NCBI GenBank assembly: GCA_003164135.1
Contig: PLSD01000093.1
Coordinates: forward strand, 31,652-78,207
From: Acetobacteraceae bacterium
Lineage (GTDB): Bacteria > Pseudomonadota > Alphaproteobacteria > Acetobacterales > Acetobacteraceae
DNA length: 46,556 bases
Direction: 5' to 3'
Both the position numbers and the translations under genes were made by a program. Of this stretch, positions 34,058 to 42,870 are shown piece after piece. Every line of letters begins with the position of its first letter. The stretch's first letter is position 1. Under the pieces are notes generated by a model, which was given only the letters and a program-made list of their open reading frames with translations, was not told the DNA's origin and did no database searches.

Positions 34058-35053
34058 ATGAGCGATGATTCAGTAAAGGCCGGGCACGACTACGTCTCCC
34101 CCGGCTTTGCCACCGTTGCGCCGGATGAAGCCTTTCCGAATATGATTTTAGGGGACAAATCATCCCCCACCTGGCCGTTTTTCCGGCGCTGGGTTGACCA
34201 CAAATGGTATGTCGACCGGCGCAATCCGCAGATTGGCTTTGCCAACCGTGATGAAGCGTCGATCCTCTACAATACCGCACTGAGGTTCAAGGGGCAGCCG
34301 TGCCTGGAAATTGGCTGCTGGCGCGGTTGGTCGGCGGTGCATCTGGCGCTTGGCGGCGTGAGTCTGGATGTTATCGACCCAATGTTCCGCGATGACGCCT
34401 TCAAGCAGGGCGTTGCTGACTCCTGCGCTGCCGCGGGTGTGGGTGAGCGGGTGCGGCTGCACGCCGGGGCCAGCCCTGGCGCGGTGCAGGAATTGGCCGC
34501 CGCGAGATCGCAGCCCTGGTCGTTGATTTTCATTGACGGCGACCATGAGGGCGACGCGCCACGGCTGGATGCAGAAATCGTCATGCGTTACGCGCCGGCT
34601 GATGCCATGGTGCTGTTCCACGATCTGGCGTCGCCGTACGTCTCGGCAGGGCTGGATGCGATGCGTAATGCCGGCTGGCAGACCATGGTGTACCAGACCA
34701 TGCAGATTATGGGCGTGGCTTGGCGCGGAAATGTGACGCCGGTTGAGCATGTGCCTGACCCGGAGATATTCTGGACCCTGCCGCGGCATTTGTCCGGGTA
34801 CACGGTGAGCGGCTGGCAGCGCCCGGCGGCACCCATGGGAAACACGGTGGAAGACCAGCGTCGGGCGGCATTGTTGCGCGCGCAGGCAGCGGAGGATGAG
34901 TTTTTTGCCGCGCGGATTGAGCGCGAGAAGGCGGTCCGGCATATCCGCGCGCTGGAACAGGCTTATAATACGCTCAGGGCGGAAAAGGACGCGGTGCAAG
35001 CCACGGCCAAGACCATGGAAGCCGCGCTGGCTGCTTTGGTAACAAAGAGCTAG
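34058..35053 (+). CDS. Class I SAM methyltransferase with C-terminal coiled coil
   Basis: A 331-residue methyltransferase of the Methyltransf_24/macrocin-O-methyltransferase-like group. The SAM motif is CLEIGCWRGWSAVHLALGGV, followed by SLDVIDPMFRDDA and the metal-type motif SLIFIDGDHEGDAPRLDAEI with VLFHDLASPYV. Residues about 275-331 form a coiled coil (RIEREKAVRHIRALEQAYNT). It is 36 bp after the glycosyltransferase, which points to a glycan-linked methylation step. Confidence 0.86.
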   Translation: MSDDSVKAGHDYVSPGFATVAPDEAFPNMILGDKSSPTWPFFRRWVDHKWYVDRRNPQIGFANRDEASILYNTALRFKGQPCLEIGCWRGWSAVHLALGGVSLDVIDPMFRDDAFKQGVADSCAAAGVGERVRLHAGASPGAVQELAAARSQPWSLIFIDGDHEGDAPRLDAEIVMRYAPADAMVLFHDLASPYVSAGLDAMRNAGWQTMVYQTMQIMGVAWRGNVTPVEHVPDPEIFWTLPRHLSGYTVSGWQRPAAPMGNTVEDQRRAALLRAQAAEDEFFAARIEREKAVRHIRALEQAYNTLRAEKDAVQATAKTMEAALAALVTKS

Positions 35054-35111
35054 GGGATTGATGGTTTGATGGTCTGCTAGACGATTCTCTGATTAGCGGA
35101 GGCTTTAGGTC

Positions 35112-36377
35112 GTGAAGTTACGCATTTTGACCATCAGCCTTGTTGTCGTTGTGCTGGTTGTTTTCGTTTTTCTTGTCGGAGAAACGTCTCAAAATCTGCT
35201 CTCAAATCCTGGGTTTGAGGAGGGGACCACGGGCTTTTTCTCTGACTACCAGATTGGTGGCCCAGAAAGCTTTGGCACGATTCGGGTCGGAAGCGATCCG
35301 AACCAGTTTAACGGTGGCTGGCCTTCGATGCCTCCTTTTTCTGGCGCATACATGTTGCTCGTCGATGGTGGGGACGACCCGTCACTGGCCGTATGGAAAA
35401 GTCAAAAATTAAACGTCGTGCCGGACTCGACTTATTTTTTCAGTTTCGCGGCATCCTCGCTTTTTCAACCAAGCCCCGCTGACCTGCAAGTCATCATCAA
35501 TGGACAGACCATTGGCCGCGATATTGTCCTCAGGCCGAGCGTTGGTGCCTGGACCCAGGTTTACGTCTATTGGAAGTCCGGTTCCGCGTCGACGGCTACG
35601 ATATCGCTGGTCGATCGGAATACCGATCCATGGGGCAATGATTTTGCCTTGGATGATCTGAATTTCGCGGCCAGTGTTCTGCCGGTGTCCTGGGAGATTT
35701 GGCTACTGGATGCCAAGCGAGGGCTCTGGCGGGATGTTGGTGGTATTAGCGGCATTGATGTTGAAGGCGTGTTGCTTGGAATTGTCCTTACTGCTTTGGG
35801 CGTTTGGCTGGGGTATTGGGCATTGACTTCGGCCGGCTTTGGGGCTCGCGCAAACAGCGGAACGGCGGGCTTTGGTGACGGTCTTGTATCGCTCCAGCAA
35901 GACGATCAAACTGCGCGGGCTTTTAAATTCAGGACCAGACCGATGATCCGTGAAATTCAGCCCACCGACCGCGTCCAATGGGACTCGCTGTGGCAGGGTT
36001 ACCTGACCTTCTACAAAACCGAACTTCCCGCCGCAGTCACGGAAGTTCTGTGGGGTCGCTTCTTCAACCCCGCGGAGCCGGTGAACTGCCTGGTAGCGGA
36101 GGAGGACGGCAAGCTGCTGGGTCTCGTGCACTACATTTTCCACCGCAATACCTGGGAGGTGGAGGACGTGTGTTACCTCGAAGACCTGTTCACCGCGCCA
36201 GAGGCACGGGGCAAGGGCGTGGGCCGCGCGTTGATTGAGGCGGTGTACGAGAAAGCCCGGCAGGCGAAGTCCAAGCGCGTGTACTGGATGACGCATGAGA
36301 CCAACAAACAGGCGATGATCCTGTACGATCAGGTCGCGGACAAGCCGGGGTTTGTGCAGTACCGCAAGTATCTTTAG
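35112..36377 (+). CDS. Membrane protein: predicted periplasmic carbohydrate-binding-like domain fused to cytoplasmic GNAT domain
   Basis: A 421-residue fusion. Residues 3-23 are a transmembrane anchor. Residues about 28-195 are a beta-sandwich domain with NLLSNPGFEEGTTGFF and a jelly-roll pattern seen in carbohydrate-binding modules. Residues about 218-240 are a second membrane segment. Residues 278-421 are a complete GNAT acetyltransferase: MIREIQPTDRVQWDSLWQGY, the acetyl-CoA loop LFTAPEARGKGVGRALIEAV and the end YDQVADKPGFVQYRKYL. The predicted topology puts the beta domain outside and GNAT inside. GTG 35112 has a GGAGG site 10 nt away. ATG 35943 with an AGGA site could also start a stand-alone GNAT; the upper part may have been joined by loss of a stop codon. 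Tail-overlaps the next gene. Confidence 0.8.
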   Translation: MKLRILTISLVVVVLVVFVFLVGETSQNLLSNPGFEEGTTGFFSDYQIGGPESFGTIRVGSDPNQFNGGWPSMPPFSGAYMLLVDGGDDPSLAVWKSQKLNVVPDSTYFFSFAASSLFQPSPADLQVIINGQTIGRDIVLRPSVGAWTQVYVYWKSGSASTATISLVDRNTDPWGNDFALDDLNFAASVLPVSWEIWLLDAKRGLWRDVGGISGIDVEGVLLGIVLTALGVWLGYWALTSAGFGARANSGTAGFGDGLVSLQQDDQTARAFKFRTRPMIREIQPTDRVQWDSLWQGYLTFYKTELPAAVTEVLWGRFFNPAEPVNCLVAEEDGKLLGLVHYIFHRNTWEVEDVCYLEDLFTAPEARGKGVGRALIEAVYEKARQAKSKRVYWMTHETNKQAMILYDQVADKPGFVQYRKYL

Positions 36378-37432
36378 GCGGGTTTAGGCCCGTGCGCGGT
36401 CACGGGCAGCATGCCTTGTAGGTGCTCGGGCAATAACCCGACGATGTATTTTCGGGCCGGGTTCCAGAACGCAGAGAGCAGCAGCAGCGCGGCGCCGATG
36501 ACGAAGCCGGCGGCGGCGAAGCTGACCTCCGGCGAGCCGGCGGTGCGGATGAGCGCGCTGATAGCGTACATCACATAGATGAGTGCCGCGGTGAGAATGG
36601 CGCGGCGGTCGATGACGAGGGCGAGCAGCGTCATTACCAGGTAGAGGCCGATGACCAGCCCTGCTCGGTCATAGGCATTCTGGCCGGGCGAGAACACGCC
36701 GAGCAGGTGGAACAACGAGCGCACGATAATGGGGGCGGCGGCCAGATGCAGCCAGAAGGCGACATCGGTGCGGCGGGTGGCACGCTGGCGGTCGCTCATG
36801 TCCCACCGCATGGCGATGGCGAACAGGGCCAGACCGCCGAGGAGATGCAGCCATGGCGCGCCGTAGGGCAGACCGGGGATGAACACATGCAGCAATGCGA
36901 GCAGGCTGGTGAGCCCGGTAAGGCCGATGAAGGCGGCCGTGATGGGCACCTGAAAGCGCCACCAATGCGCCAGATACGCCAGGGTCATGAAGCCCGCGAC
37001 CGTGAACAGGTCGAACTGCGCGTTCCACAGATTGGTCCAGACGAACATGTCCGCCTGCCCGAGGGCGCGTGCGATGAGGTCCGCGAACAGCATTGCGGTG
37101 CCCAGGCCGTAGCCCAGCGCAAGAATGATGCTGGGGAGGGAGAGACGGCGGCGTTTGGTGAAATATTCCGCCAGTCCCCAGGAGAGCCCGGTGATGACCG
37201 TGCCGCCAAAGAGGAAGGAGGTTTTTCCCGCCAGCCAGCCGGTGCCGGTGAGGAACACGACCATGGCGATGGAGATGAAGATGTCGTTAAAGCCGGTGAG
37301 CAGGCGGAACTGTTCTTCATCCGGCGCGGCGCGGTGCTGGCCGACAAATTGCCGCAGGGCACCGGCGGCCTCGGGGGTAAGGGCTCCGGCTTTAACGGCG
37401 GCGTCCAGTTCTTCGTCGTTATAGATGGTCAT
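36374..37432 (-). CDS. Polytopic membrane protein of unknown function
   Basis: A 352-residue protein with a soluble N-terminal helix (YNDEELDAAVKAGALTPEAA) resembling the short N-terminal domain of DUF2157-like proteins, followed by about ten hydrophobic segments in pairs from residue about 50 to 330. Conserved charged patches include EYFTKRRRLSLP and the loop after DMSDRQRATRRTDVAF. No catalytic motif is recognisable. The stop overlaps the convergent GNAT fusion gene by 4 bp. A role in envelope or sensing can only be guessed. Confidence 0.8.
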   Translation of the reverse strand: MTIYNDEELDAAVKAGALTPEAAGALRQFVGQHRAAPDEEQFRLLTGFNDIFISIAMVVFLTGTGWLAGKTSFLFGGTVITGLSWGLAEYFTKRRRLSLPSIILALGYGLGTAMLFADLIARALGQADMFVWTNLWNAQFDLFTVAGFMTLAYLAHWWRFQVPITAAFIGLTGLTSLLALLHVFIPGLPYGAPWLHLLGGLALFAIAMRWDMSDRQRATRRTDVAFWLHLAAAPIIVRSLFHLLGVFSPGQNAYDRAGLVIGLYLVMTLLALVIDRRAILTAALIYVMYAISALIRTAGSPEVSFAAAGFVIGAALLLLSAFWNPARKYIVGLLPEHLQGMLPVTAHGPKPA

Positions 37433-37515
37433 GTTTCCTCAAGCCTGATTTTAGCGGCTAGGTCTCACTGCATTGTGGCAAAAGCAAGCGCCGTTGGGCG
37501 TGGCGCCGGTGCATT

Positions 37516-37544
37516 AAAAAAGGGGGCCGCTAAGCCCCCTTTTT
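37516..37544. terminator. Rho-independent terminator downstream of sodB (bidirectional)
   Basis: A perfect GGGGGC/GCCCCC stem with a 6-nt loop (CGCTAA) is extended by A and T runs on both sides, giving an 11-bp arm and a T tract in either direction. It lies 7 bp past the sodB stop on the minus strand. Confidence 0.9.
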
Positions 37545-37550
37545 GTAAAC

Positions 37551-38159
37551 TCAGCCGGCCAGCAGGTTGGCTTCGGCGAATTCGTAATTCGCGATTTTGT
37601 CCAGCCAGTTGGTGATGTAGTCCGGGCGGCGGTTGCGGAAATCGACGTAGTAGGCATGCTCCCACACATCGTACACCAGCAGCACCTTGCCCTCCCCGGT
37701 AACGGCCGGGGTGGAGGCGTTGGGGGATTTGGTGACTTTAAGCTTGCCGTCCGGCGCCAGGACGAGCCAAGCCCAGCCGGAGCCGAACTGCGTGGTGCCG
37801 GCGGTCTTGAAAGCGTCCTTGAACGCCTGCACGGAGCCGAAATCTTCCACCAGTTTGGTTTCGAGCTTGCCGGGAATGCCGCCGCCGGTCGGGCTCATGC
37901 TCAGCCAGAACTGGCTATGGTTGAGATGCTGGCCTGAGTTGTTGAACACCGGCACCAGGTCCGGCTTGTTGTAGGAGAAGGCGACGATTTGTTCGAGGCT
38001 CTTGCCTTGCAGGTCGGGGTTTTTCTCGACAAGGCCATTCAGCGCCGTGATATAGGCCTGGTGGTGCTTGCCGTGATGCAGCTCAAGTGTCTCTTCGCAC
38101 ATGCCGGCCGCGGCGAGCGCGGTTTTGGCGTAGGGCAGGGTGGGGAGTTCGAAAGCCAT
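37551..38159 (-). CDS. sodB: Superoxide dismutase (Fe/Mn family)
   Basis: Cytoplasmic superoxide dismutase, 202 residues. Metal ligands are recognisable: the first His in LELHHGKHHQAY, the second in NHSQFWLSMSP, and Asp/His in VYDVWEHAYYVDFRNRRPDY. The spacing and the start AFELPTLPYAKTALAAAGMC suggest the Fe-type form, though Fe and Mn types are hard to separate by eye. A strong AAGGAGA ribosome-binding site precedes ATG 38159. A near-consensus TTGACT (38226-38231) lies inside the divergent gene and may be its -35. Confidence 0.96.
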   Translation of the reverse strand: MAFELPTLPYAKTALAAAGMCEETLELHHGKHHQAYITALNGLVEKNPDLQGKSLEQIVAFSYNKPDLVPVFNNSGQHLNHSQFWLSMSPTGGGIPGKLETKLVEDFGSVQAFKDAFKTAGTTQFGSGWAWLVLAPDGKLKVTKSPNASTPAVTGEGKVLLVYDVWEHAYYVDFRNRRPDYITNWLDKIANYEFAEANLLAG

Positions 38160-38218
38160 CAGCGGGGTCTCCTTGTTAAAAGTTTTCTTTCGTCGTGACG
38201 ATTAGCTATGGACTGCGC

Positions 38219-38923
38219 ATGCCTCAGTCAAGCGAACATTTGTACCTTGCGCGATTGCAATGCGCTGATCCCGACCGGTACTTCTGCAACCTGTTTGCTC
38301 CGCCCGAAGTGCGTGGCACCCTGGCGCTGCTGTACCTGTTCAACAATGAGCTAGCGCGGGCGCGGGAAGTAGCTTCCGAGCCGCTGCTGGCGCGCATCCG
38401 CCTGCAATGGTGGCGTGAGGTGGTGGAGGGCGAGGCCAAAAAGCACGAAATCGCTACGCCGCTCAGCGCCGCGCTGGACTCCGGAGTATTCGCGCGCGCC
38501 GACCTGTTGGGGGTGATCGAGGCGCGGGAGATGGAGGCCGAGGCGGAAATCCCGGATGCGGCGGCGTTTTTTGCCTATGCGCGGGGTACGTCGGGGCGGC
38601 TGGCGCGCATTGCCGGGAAAATTCTGGGCGCCGATTCGGTAGTTATCGAGGATCTGGGTACTGCCTACGGGATCTCCGGCATCCTGCGCGCCGTGTCGTT
38701 TCTGGCGGCGCAGGACCGCTCACTGCTGCCGGCCGATGCCACGCCGCTGGAAAATCTGGTGGCGCAGGCGCGGGCGCTGTTACAGGTGCAGCCGCCGCGC
38801 GTTGGTCTGGCGGCGGCACTGCCAGCGGTGTTCGCACGGCGCGACCTGGGTAAAAAATTTGCCCCGCGAACCTTGGGCGACAAGTTTGCCGTGCTGCGCG
38901 CAGCACTTACGGGCCGGGTGTAA
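38219..38923 (+). CDS. Squalene/phytoene synthase family protein (NDUFAF6-like)
   Basis: A 234-residue protein of the squalene/phytoene synthase fold: EHLYLARLQCADPDRYFCNL, then IRLQWWREVVEGEAKKHEIA, and GILRAVSFLAAQDRSLLPAD. The Asp-rich DXXXD motifs of true prenyl synthases are missing in the first region, so it looks more like the non-catalytic NDUFAF6-type complex I assembly factor common in alphaproteobacteria. ATG 38219 or GTG 38195 could be the start; neither has a good ribosome-binding site. Its 3' end overlaps the SDR gene by 17 bp. Starts of sodB and this gene are 35-60 bp apart. Confidence 0.85.
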   Translation: MPQSSEHLYLARLQCADPDRYFCNLFAPPEVRGTLALLYLFNNELARAREVASEPLLARIRLQWWREVVEGEAKKHEIATPLSAALDSGVFARADLLGVIEAREMEAEAEIPDAAAFFAYARGTSGRLARIAGKILGADSVVIEDLGTAYGISGILRAVSFLAAQDRSLLPADATPLENLVAQARALLQVQPPRVGLAAALPAVFARRDLGKKFAPRTLGDKFAVLRAALTGRV

Positions 38924-39833
38924 AACTCTGCCTGGTCAGGGTTTCGGCGGTTTCCCACAACGCCTTGGCCACGCTCGCGTCCAACGCCTGCTTTTCGGGT
39001 TTGGCGACACCCGGCGGGCCGCGGAATTCCATGAAGCCGGTGGGGCCATAATAGCCGCCTGGCGTTACATCCGGCGCGGTGGCGGCGAGCAGCGTGGGTA
39101 GCGCCCCGGCCTCGCCTGATTGCGAGATGAAGGGCTGGGCGAGTTTCAACACAAAGGCCATCACGCTGTTAGTGCCGGGGCCGTTGGCGACCAGCTCCGT
39201 GCGGGCAATGCCGGGATGTGCCGCCAGTGAGAGCAGGCCCCAGCCGCCGGCGTCCGAGCGGCGCTGCAGCTCCAGGGCGAACATCAGCATTGCCAGTTTG
39301 GACTGGTTATAGACCTGCCAGGGCTTGTAGTTCCGCGCCGCCTGCAAATCGGCCAGATCAATCCGTCCTTGGCGGTGCGCGACGGAGGAGAGTTGGATGA
39401 CGCGCGGCTCGCGGGCCTTCATCAAAGCAGGCAGCAGCAGCGCGGTGAGGGCAAAGTGTCCCAGAAAATTCACGCCGATCTGTAGTTCGAACCCGTCGGC
39501 GGTAACTTGCCGCGTGGGCGGGGCCATGACGCCGGCGTTGTTGACCAGGAGATCGAGCGTGCCGTGCGTGGCTTTGAAGCGCGAGGCGAAATCATGCACC
39601 GAGGCGAGGCTGGCCAGGTCGAGTGCTTCGAACACCGCGTGCCCAGGTGCCACCGCATTGATTTTTGCGGCTGCCGCGGCACCTTTATCCGGGCTGCGGC
39701 ATGCGAGAATCACATTGGCCCCGGCTTTTGCCAGCTCCAGCGCGGTGAAATAGCCAATTCCGCTATTCGCCCCCGTGACAATCGCCAGTTTCCCGGCCTG
39801 CGATGCAATGCCGCCCAAAGTCCATGCGCTCAT
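38907..39833 (-). CDS. Short-chain dehydrogenase/reductase
   Basis: A 308-residue NAD(P)-dependent oxidoreductase of the SDR family, similar to WWOX/retinol-dehydrogenase-like members. The cofactor motif is KLAIVTGANSGIGYFTALEL, then NNAGVM, catalytic YNQSKLAM with Tyr and Lys, and AAHPGIARTEL. The substrate is unknown. ATG 39833 lies 1 nt after the hemB stop region, so it is transcribed with hemB. The long open frame further upstream is a shadow of the hemB end. Confidence 0.93.
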   Translation of the reverse strand: MSAWTLGGIASQAGKLAIVTGANSGIGYFTALELAKAGANVILACRSPDKGAAAAAKINAVAPGHAVFEALDLASLASVHDFASRFKATHGTLDLLVNNAGVMAPPTRQVTADGFELQIGVNFLGHFALTALLLPALMKAREPRVIQLSSVAHRQGRIDLADLQAARNYKPWQVYNQSKLAMLMFALELQRRSDAGGWGLLSLAAHPGIARTELVANGPGTNSVMAFVLKLAQPFISQSGEAGALPTLLAATAPDVTPGGYYGPTGFMEFRGPPGVAKPEKQALDASVAKALWETAETLTRQSFTPGP

Positions 39834-39834
39834 T

Positions 39835-40839
<1,005 letters not shown>

Positions 40840-40911
40840 TTAACGGGTTTTGCGTGCCGTTGCGAGGTAGCCGGGTGCATTTGACAGGCGCGCTGGAGGG
40901 CGGCTATCAGG

Positions 40912-40952
40912 GTGCAGTTACTGCGAATAATTCTTATTCGCAGTAACTGCAC
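40912..40952. promoter_or_regulatory. Perfect 19-bp inverted repeat, Fur/metal-regulator-like operator
   Basis: The arms GTGCAGTTACTGCGAATAA and its exact complement are separated by TTC, a 41-bp perfect palindrome. The core GAATAATTCTTATTC resembles known Fur boxes of Proteobacteria (7-1-7 style). There is no T-run, and both flanking genes diverge from here, so it is an operator rather than a terminator. Confidence 0.75.
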
Positions 40953-40967
40953 TGAACTCTGTATCGT

Positions 40968-40981
40968 TTGATCTGCATCAA
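40968..40981. promoter_or_regulatory. FNR/FixK-type binding site
   Basis: TTGATCTGCATCAA matches the FNR/FixK/Anr consensus TTGAT-N4-ATCAA exactly. Its centre is 81 bp upstream of the transporter ATG and 144 bp from the hemB ATG. FNR-type activators commonly bind at -41.5; that would place a start near 41016 (transporter) or 40933 (hemB). Oxygen control of heme synthesis genes is known in alphaproteobacteria. Confidence 0.7.
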
Positions 40982-41055
40982 TGCGGGTGCCAGGCGTTGC
41001 ACGGAAAGTAGATGAGAATGAATTGCAACTGTAGCCCGAGCGGAGCTGACTGCTG

Positions 41056-42324
41056 ATGCCCTCGACGACCAAGAGCCAGACCGCCAAGCCCTCACGGCTC
41101 AGGTTTTTCTCCACTTTACCGTTCCTGGCCGTATTCGGCCCCGGTCTGGTCGTCATGCTGGCTGATACCGATGTCGGTTCCATCATCACCGCCGGTCAAA
41201 GTGGTGTGCAATGGGGCTACAAGTTGCTGGCCGTGCAGCTCATTCTGGTGCCGATTCTCTATGTTGTGCAGGAACTCACCGTGCGGCTGGGTATTTTCAC
41301 CGGCCGGGGCCATGGCGAGTTGATCCGCGAATGTTTCGGCCCGAAATGGGCATGGCTCTCGGCGGCAGGTTTGTCAGTGGCCACCATCGGCGCGCTGCTG
41401 ACCGAGTTTTCCGGCGTGGCGGGTATCGGTGACCTTTACGGGGTGCCGCATTATGTCTCGCTCCCGCTGGCCGTGGTCGCGTTGCTGGCGGTGGTGCTCA
41501 CCGGCTCCTACCGGCGAGTGGAGCGTGCCGCGATTGTCATTGGCCTGTTCGAATTTGCGTTCTTTTTCGTCGCCTGGGCGGCGCGGCCGGATCTTGCCGT
41601 CATGGCGCGGCAATCCATCCAAATTCCCGTCTTCAACCCGCATTTTGAATACCTGGTCGCCGCCAACATCGGTGCCGTCATCATGCCGTGGATGATTTTC
41701 TACCAGCAGTCGGCCATCGCCGACAAAAAGCTCGACCCGCGCCATTACACCGCGGCCAAATGGGATACCGCAATCGGCGCGCTGGTTACCCAGCTGGTCA
41801 TGGCCGCGGTGTTGATTGCGGCCGCGGCTTCCATTCGCCCGCACGCGCCGCAGGCCACGCTGAATACGGTCGGCGATATGAGTCAGGCGATGACGCCGTA
41901 TCTTGGCCCGCAGATGGGCCGGTTGATTTTCGGCCTTGGCGTAGTGGGAGCGGGTATGGTCGCCGCCATTGTCGCCTCGCTGGCTTTGGCCTGGGGCTTG
42001 GGCGAGGTCGCGGGCTACAAGCGATCGCTGGAACACCATCCGTTAAAGGCACGCTGGTTCTATGGTGTTTATGCCATCTGCGTCATTGGCGGCGCCGTGC
42101 TGGTTGGCGTCACGCCCAACCTCGTCAGCCTGAATGTTGGTGTGCAGGTGATGAACGCGCTGCTGCTGCCGCTGGTGCTGGGCTTTCTGGTCCGGCTCTC
42201 GCGGCTGGCGCTGCCGCCGGCGCACCGGCTGCAAGGTACGTATAAATGGGTGGTTATTGCCGTATGCGGCGTGACCTGCGCCTTTGGCGTGCTCGGCGGG
42301 CTGGGTGGTTTCTTTATCTCCTGA
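41056..42324 (+). CDS. Atypical NRAMP-family divalent metal transporter
   Basis: A 422-residue polytopic protein with about 11 transmembrane segments. The start GPGLVVMLADTDVGSIITAG aligns with TM1 of NRAMP, but the DPGN metal-binding motif reads Asp39-Val-Gly-Ser42. In TM6 the usual MPHN appears as Met210-Pro211-Trp212-Met. The motif Asp and Met are kept while Pro, Asn and His change. This is the ADTD-type clade related to, but distinct from, MntH. The ion may be Mn, Fe, Mg or Al; I cannot decide. It is divergent from hemB across operator sites typical of metal and oxygen control. Confidence 0.87.
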   Translation: MPSTTKSQTAKPSRLRFFSTLPFLAVFGPGLVVMLADTDVGSIITAGQSGVQWGYKLLAVQLILVPILYVVQELTVRLGIFTGRGHGELIRECFGPKWAWLSAAGLSVATIGALLTEFSGVAGIGDLYGVPHYVSLPLAVVALLAVVLTGSYRRVERAAIVIGLFEFAFFFVAWAARPDLAVMARQSIQIPVFNPHFEYLVAANIGAVIMPWMIFYQQSAIADKKLDPRHYTAAKWDTAIGALVTQLVMAAVLIAAAASIRPHAPQATLNTVGDMSQAMTPYLGPQMGRLIFGLGVVGAGMVAAIVASLALAWGLGEVAGYKRSLEHHPLKARWFYGVYAICVIGGAVLVGVTPNLVSLNVGVQVMNALLLPLVLGFLVRLSRLALPPAHRLQGTYKWVVIAVCGVTCAFGVLGGLGGFFIS

Positions 42325-42411
42325 GCATCCGCGTTTTTGCGCCCCAGCCTCGCGCACAGCGGATTCGGGGCGTTATTTCCTTCTCATGAAGCCTCATGAT
42401 AAACGCACTCC

Positions 42412-42870
42412 ATGACTCGTTCTTTGATCGTAGCCCTGGGCGCTGACCACGGCGGTGTGACCCTTAAAAACCGGCTGGCCGCCGTGCTGGCAGAGGCTGG
42501 CCATCAACTGCTGGATTTCGGTACCGATGGTCCCGCCAGTGTCGACTACCCGGACTTCGCCCACGCCGTTTGCGGCGCGGTGACGGCCGGGCAGGCGGAT
42601 TTTGGCATCCTTGTCTGCGGCACCGGCATCGGCATGAGCATGGCCGCCAACCGCAACCCCGCCATCCGCTGCGCGTTGGTGCACGATGTCACCACCGCCC
42701 GGCTCACCCGCGCGCATAACGACGCTAATGTGCTCGCCTTGGGCGCGCGCATCATTGGCGAGGAAGTGGCGCTGGATATTCTGCAGACCTTCCTTTCCAC
42801 CCCGTATGAAGGCGGGCGGCATGACCGCCGCCTCGCCAAACTCAACCCGTCAACGGAGCCCGCCGCATGA
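42412..42870 (+). CDS. rpiB: Ribose-5-phosphate isomerase B
   Basis: Interconverts ribose 5-phosphate and ribulose 5-phosphate; 152 residues. RpiB/LacAB fold with [20 protein letters not shown], the active-site Cys in [20 protein letters not shown], and [20 protein letters not shown] overlap (42867-42870) with glyA. Found with glyA in many alphaproteobacteria, linking pentose and one-carbon supply for nucleotide and riboflavin genes downstream. Confidence 0.96.
   Translation: MTRSLIVALGADHGGVTLKNRLAAVLAEAGHQLLDFGTDGPASVDYPDFAHAVCGAVTAGQADFGILVCGTGIGMSMAANRNPAIRCALVHDVTTARLTRAHNDANVLALGARIIGEEVALDILQTFLSTPYEGGRHDRRLAKLNPSTEPAA

Noticed and set aside
36707..37615. 302-codon plus frame over the membrane protein gene
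   Set aside because: Gly/Glu/Asp-rich shadow of hydrophobic codons; no ribosome-binding site.
42340..42400. Terminator after the NRAMP gene (CGCCCC/GGGGCG)
   Set aside because: Six-bp stem with a loop of about 21 nt and no clean T-run.
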